Assembly: GCA_038231615.1 (NCBI GenBank)
Contig: JBBRLA010000391.1
Coordinates: 1-8,071, forward strand
From: JBBRLA01 sp038231615
GTDB lineage: Bacteria; Myxococcota_A; Polyangia; Palsa-1104; JAEUJZ01
DNA: 8,071 bases
Direction: 5' to 3'
Position numbers and translations under genes: made by a program. Positions 5,642-8,071 of this stretch are shown piece after piece; position 1 is the first letter of the stretch; each line of letters starts with the position of its first letter. Below the pieces are notes generated by a model. It saw only the letters and a list, made by a program, of their open reading frames with translations, made no database searches and was not told the DNA's origin.

Positions 5642-5820
5642 GTCTAAACCATAGCGCGACCGAGGCGGACACGGCAAGCAAATGACACGCTCATCTCAAT
5701 CGGTCGAATCTAAAATTTACGTCGCTGAGTGATGAGTGCTGGGTGCTGAGTGATGGATGAGGCGCGCGCGGTCGAGGCGTTGACGCTGGAGGGCCTGAAC
5801 CAAGAGCCAAGAGGTTCAGA
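5642..5820. other. Intergenic stretch with a GAGTGCTG-type repeat
   Basis: No gene is seen here. An 11-bp word, GCTGAGTGATG, is found at 5724-5734 and 5745-5755 within a run of similar GAGTG and GCTGGGTG units (5724-5760). Runs of this kind are found between genes in several large bacterial genomes and have no assigned role. Confidence 0.55.
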
Positions 5821-5821
5821 G

Positions 5822-5876
5822 AAAAATTGAAAAATTGTAGTTGACAAAAGATTAAAAGACATTGTAGCCTGATCTA
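5822..5876 (+). promoter_or_regulatory. Candidate promoter for the two-gene unit at 6024
   Basis: This AT-rich island contrasts sharply with its GC-rich surroundings. It contains AAAAATTG twice in tandem (5822-5829, 5830-5837), which could serve as an UP element. A perfect -35 hexamer TTGACA (5841-5846) follows. The best -10 candidate is TAGCCT (5865-5870) at an 18-bp spacing; it keeps only the TA and final T of the consensus. Transcription would begin near 5877, giving a leader of about 147 nt. Confidence 0.55.
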
Positions 5877-5936
5877 CGTTTTTGCTTCACATGACCCTAC
5901 AATACCCAATACAAAGAAGAACTCCCTTGTCTTGTT

Positions 5937-6020
5937 CAGGATTCCTGGATTTCCCCGGCTGTCGATTTTCGGCAGCCTCCCCGGAGCGGGCTCACGCCTC
6001 CGGCAAGAAAGGGAATCCTG
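5937..6020 (+). promoter_or_regulatory. Structured mRNA leader: predicted three-way junction at the start codon
   Basis: Three nested stems can be drawn by eye. P1 pairs CAGGATTCC (5937-5945) with GGAATCCTG (6012-6020), nine perfect pairs. Inside it, P2 pairs GGCTGTCG (5957-5964) with CGGCAGCC (5970-5977), eight pairs with one G-U, loop of 5 nt. P3 pairs CCGGAG (5981-5986) with CTCCGG (5998-6003), six pairs, loop of 11 nt. P1 closes the junction, and its 3' strand ends 3 nt before the ATG at 6024 and overlaps the end of the likely SD (GAAAGGGA, about 6007-6014). Opening or closing P1 would thus control ribosome access. I do not recognise a known riboswitch class, so this could be a new riboswitch, a protein-binding leader, an RNA thermometer or a coincidence. 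Confidence 0.55.
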
Positions 6021-6023
6021 ACC

Positions 6024-7145
6024 ATGGCACTCAAGTTACCCCTCGTTGGCGCGATCCAGATCCCCGTTCCCGGAGCAGATCCGGGAACGGTTGATTCGAA
6101 GGTCGAAGAGGCCGACGGAGATATTTTCAGCATCTCGCCTGACGCCAACCCGGCGCAGCAATTCGCGACCCGGGCGCTCCTCGAAGAGGCCAACACCACC
6201 GTCACCGACACCATCTGCGGTCCCACGAATACGGGTGCGGGTAGTATGGGTGCTGGCGGTGGTACGGGCGGCACGAGTGCGGGCAGCACGGGTAGTGGTC
6301 CTGCGGGTACCGGGGGTGCTGGTACCGGCGTCGATAGCGGTGGTACCGGAGGTCCGGGTACGGGGCCTGGTACCGGTACGGGCCCTGTCCCGGGCGGCGG
6401 CCTGGGCATCTTGGTCACGTTGGTGCGGGCGGTGCGCATTCAGGTGCAGATCCTGCTCCTTTTCCTCAAAACCCCGTCCTCCATCACCATGCTGGCGCAC
6501 ACCCCCAACGCCGACACCTCACTGCTCCCGGCCATCGACTGCATCAACAAGTACGCCGGGGTCATCCTCAATGCCGACCCGCGCATCGCCAACAAGGTCG
6601 ATCTGGAGAAGCTCGCGGCCCAGGGCCGGCTTCTTTTGCAACTGCGGGAGCTGCTGAAGATCTTCTCGGTGGGCGCCTACTGCATCGAGGCCGGCATCAC
6701 CCACGTCGAACAGTACCTGGACGCCTGCGCCCGCTTCATCTATGGCAAGCTCGTCGAGGCCCTGGGCGAGGACATCCTCTTGCAAAAGGATCTACAGCCG
6801 CTGTTGAACCTGGTGAGCCTGCCCATCCAGATCGCCCAGGCCACCAAGAAGAGCAACGCCAAGACGGGCAAGGCCAATACCCCGGGTACCACGACTACCA
6901 CGACACCGCACGGGGCTGGCGGAACTGCGCACGGGGCTGGCGGGACCTTGCCCGGTGGACCCTTGCCCGTCACCGGCGGAGTGCCGCCCGGGGTCGGCGG
7001 GACGACGGTGACGATTCAGGGGCCATCCGGCCTGCCCGTTGCCCAGCCACCCTTGCATCCAATCCCCCCACCCAGGACGAAGAAACCCCCCAGGGCCGGG
7101 GCCCCGGTCTCCCGCAACCGCCGGTTGAGCAAGCAAACGCGATAG
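6024..7145 (+). CDS. Unknown protein with Gly/Thr/Ala linker and helical core (373 aa)
   Basis: I do not recognise this family. The N-terminal part (1-65) is MALKLPLVGAIQIPVPGADP, then an acidic, helical segment, with no signal peptide. Residues 68-127 are a low-complexity linker of Gly, Thr, Ala and Ser in GTG/GAG-like steps. A hydrophobic stretch, GILVTLVRAVRIQVQILLLFL (128-148), contains two Arg, so it is more likely an amphipathic or buried helix than a membrane span. Residues 150-275 are a compact helical core with C173, C220 and C235. From 276 the tail is Gly/Pro/Thr-rich with two HGAGGT units, then proline-rich and strongly basic at the end (PPRAGAPVSRNRRLSKQTR). Start ATG 6024 has an SD, GAAAGGG, about 10 nt upstream. 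The stop TAG (7143-7145) is 4 bp before the next ATG, so the pair is an operon. Confidence 0.85.
   Translation: MALKLPLVGAIQIPVPGADPGTVDSKVEEADGDIFSISPDANPAQQFATRALLEEANTTVTDTICGPTNTGAGSMGAGGGTGGTSAGSTGSGPAGTGGAGTGVDSGGTGGPGTGPGTGTGPVPGGGLGILVTLVRAVRIQVQILLLFLKTPSSITMLAHTPNADTSLLPAIDCINKYAGVILNADPRIANKVDLEKLAAQGRLLLQLRELLKIFSVGAYCIEAGITHVEQYLDACARFIYGKLVEALGEDILLQKDLQPLLNLVSLPIQIAQATKKSNAKTGKANTPGTTTTTTPHGAGGTAHGAGGTLPGGPLPVTGGVPPGVGGTTVTIQGPSGLPVAQPPLHPIPPPRTKKPPRAGAPVSRNRRLSKQTR
6229..6395 (+). repeat. Low-complexity coding segment of the Gly/Thr/Ala linker
   Basis: This segment encodes residues about 69-124 and is built from degenerate GGT/GGC, ACG/ACC and GCG/GCT codons. GGTACC recurs several times and there are many short, imperfect direct repeats. 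Its heavy use of GGT and ACG differs from the GGC/ACC preference in the rest of the gene, suggesting expansion by slippage and later drift. Confidence 0.7.
6908..6943 (+). repeat. 21-bp-period repeat coding HGAGGT
   Basis: The 15-bp word GCACGGGGCTGGCGG occurs exactly at 6908-6922 and 6929-6943, in frame, giving two HGAGGT steps in the tail of the 373-aa protein. This is a second, independent short duplication in the same gene. Confidence 0.85.
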
Positions 7146-7149
7146 ACAG

Positions 7150-8071
7150 ATGACCTTGAACGCAACCACGCAAAATGTCTTCTCCCGCGCCTGCCTGGCC
7201 CCTTTATTCTCCGGCGCCTTGGCTTCTGCCGACGAGAAGATCGACTTCACCCGGGCCCGCATCGGCACCCTGTTCCAGGACCGAGAGACCCAGCGCCAAG
7301 AGCACGAGCGGGCCAAAAAGCGCATCGAAGAGCTGGTGCACAACAACCTGCGCATTAACTACGAGATCGCCTGCTTCGCCAACTACCTGACCGATCATGG
7401 CCTGCTCGCCCAGTCGGCGTGCCTGACGGCAGAAGGATTTCTGGCCAAGTACTGGCACGGGCTGCTTCCGTGCGACAAGGAACTGCTGGAGTTCCTGCGC
7501 ATCGCACGCTACCTGACCGAAGCCGCGGTGCTTTCGGGCCACCCCCGTATCGTGCTCAACTACGTGGCAGAGGTGGGCGAAATTGCCGAGGTGGCGCTGG
7601 CAGTCAAGGACGGCAAGTGCCAGGTGATGGAGCTGCTCTGCGCGCTGCTCGAATCCCGGGGGAGCCGCTCCGACATCCGGCGCGGGGCCAAGGCGGCCCT
7701 TTTGGCGCTGCAAGAAGAGGCCTCGGACCAGGAGGCATATGAGGAGGCCCGCCAGGCGATCGTGACCCGGGCGGGTCGCGACAACAAGTCGATCGAGTCC
7801 CGGCTGGCGAAGCTGGAGGCGCTGGTATTCAAGGGAGAGACCGAAGGAGACGAGCCGCCGGAGAACGATCGACGCCGTGCCGAGCGATCCGGCCCGGAGG
7901 GTGGCGGCGACCCTACCGGCGGCGGCCCAGTGGGCCAGGGCGAGGATGGGCAGGGCGGCGGCCAGGACCACGGCGGCCAGGACCACGGCGGTCAGGACCA
8001 CGGCGGTCAGGACCACGGCGGTCAGAACCTCGGCCAAGACGGGGTCCACTCCAATGAGCAGGTCGCGACTA
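7150..8071 (+). CDS. Unknown helical protein with QDHGG repeats (partial, at least 307 aa)
   Basis: The frame is open from ATG 7150 to the window end with no stop, so the C-terminus is missing. I do not recognise the family. Residues 1-26 (MTLNATTQNVFSRACLAPLF, then SGALASA) could be a weak Sec signal cleaved after ASA, but may simply be a helix. Residues 35-66 are a charged coiled-coil-like helix, and 67-230 are helical with five cysteines (C75, C91, C108, C157, C164) and motifs NYEIACFANYL (70-80), FLAKYWHGLLP (97-107) and RIVLNYVAEVGEIAEVAL (133-150). From 231 the protein is acidic, then Gly-rich, then QDHGG four times (272-291), and a decayed QNLGQ. The gene starts 4 bp after the 373-aa protein gene and lacks a strong SD, which suggests translational coupling. 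Both products share a helical core plus low-complexity Gly-rich tail, so they may act together, perhaps in an assembly. Confidence 0.85.
   Translation, partial: MTLNATTQNVFSRACLAPLFSGALASADEKIDFTRARIGTLFQDRETQRQEHERAKKRIEELVHNNLRINYEIACFANYLTDHGLLAQSACLTAEGFLAKYWHGLLPCDKELLEFLRIARYLTEAAVLSGHPRIVLNYVAEVGEIAEVALAVKDGKCQVMELLCALLESRGSRSDIRRGAKAALLALQEEASDQEAYEEARQAIVTRAGRDNKSIESRLAKLEALVFKGETEGDEPPENDRRRAERSGPEGGGDPTGGGPVGQGEDGQGGGQDHGGQDHGGQDHGGQDHGGQNLGQDGVHSNEQVAT
7963..8037 (+). repeat. 15-bp tandem repeat coding QDHGG
   Basis: Four near-perfect 15-bp units, CAGGACCACGGCGGT (third-base C or T at the end), lie at 7963-7977, 7978-7992, 7993-8007 and 8008-8022. A degenerate fifth follows at 8023-8037. 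All are in frame with the gene from 7150. Changes in copy number would keep the reading frame. Confidence 0.92.

Noticed and set aside
5936..6439. Minus-strand Pro/Val/Ala-rich open frame over the leader and linker
   Set aside because: It is the reverse reading of the Gly/Thr/Ala linker (GGT/ACC words give Thr/Pro/Val) and has no start signal.
7204..8049. Long minus-strand open frame with Val/Leu/Ala repeats at its start
   Set aside because: It is antisense to the 7150 gene. Its repetitive hydrophobic N-terminus is only the reverse reading of the QDHGG array, and the plus-strand frame has operon spacing and helical heptad patterns.
1..8071. tRNA, rRNA or complete insertion sequence
   Set aside because: No cloverleaf with a CCA end, rRNA core word or transposase with flanking inverted repeats was seen; only an Rpn fragment and short palindromes are present.

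Overview
The window is GC-rich, with long-ORF coding and good Shine-Dalgarno (SD) sites on several genes. It reads like an accessory region of a large-genome Gram-negative proteobacterium. The lipobox proteins, a c-type haem protein, a LysR regulator and Rpn-type and Uma2-type PD-(D/E)XK genes would fit a gammaproteobacterium such as a purple sulfur bacterium (Chromatiaceae). That placement is inference from gene style, not proof. No tRNA, rRNA, CRISPR array or intact insertion sequence is visible.

Left part (1-1330). It opens with a 26-bp tandem repeat containing a near-perfect 33-bp dyad. Two small unknown ORFs follow, overlapping by ATGA, then about 300 bp without a convincing gene. On the minus strand lies the head of an Rpn-family nuclease (recombination-promoting nuclease/putative transposase). 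Its family-like sequence stops exactly where a strong hairpin pair begins.

Middle part (1330-4290). Two exported lipoproteins are encoded head-to-tail on the minus strand: a cytochrome P460-like haem protein (CVGCH) and a 443-aa lipoprotein of unknown function. A LysR-type regulator is divergent from the P460 gene across a 101-bp intergenic region holding a perfect 14-bp palindrome and a TATAAT box almost touching the LysR start codon. The layout suggests that the LysR protein controls the haem-lipoprotein genes.

Scar (4350-4672). Downstream of lysR is the last 36 codons of a second, diverged P460 gene, including its haem motif. It abuts a 51-bp segment repeated from the head of the Rpn gene at 1240-1290, then a CGAT tetranucleotide run. 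This looks like a patchwork of gene debris.

Right part (4673-8071). A Uma2-family (DUF820-like) nuclease with an added coiled coil lies on the minus strand. An AT-rich promoter region and a roughly 150-nt leader follow, with a predicted three-way-junction RNA fold whose closing 9-bp stem sits immediately upstream of the start codon. This precedes two tightly spaced plus-strand genes that I do not recognise: a 373-aa protein with a Gly/Thr/Ala linker and a helical core, and a helical protein with QDHGG tandem repeats that runs off the window end. The structured leader plus this pair is the best candidate here for an undescribed system.
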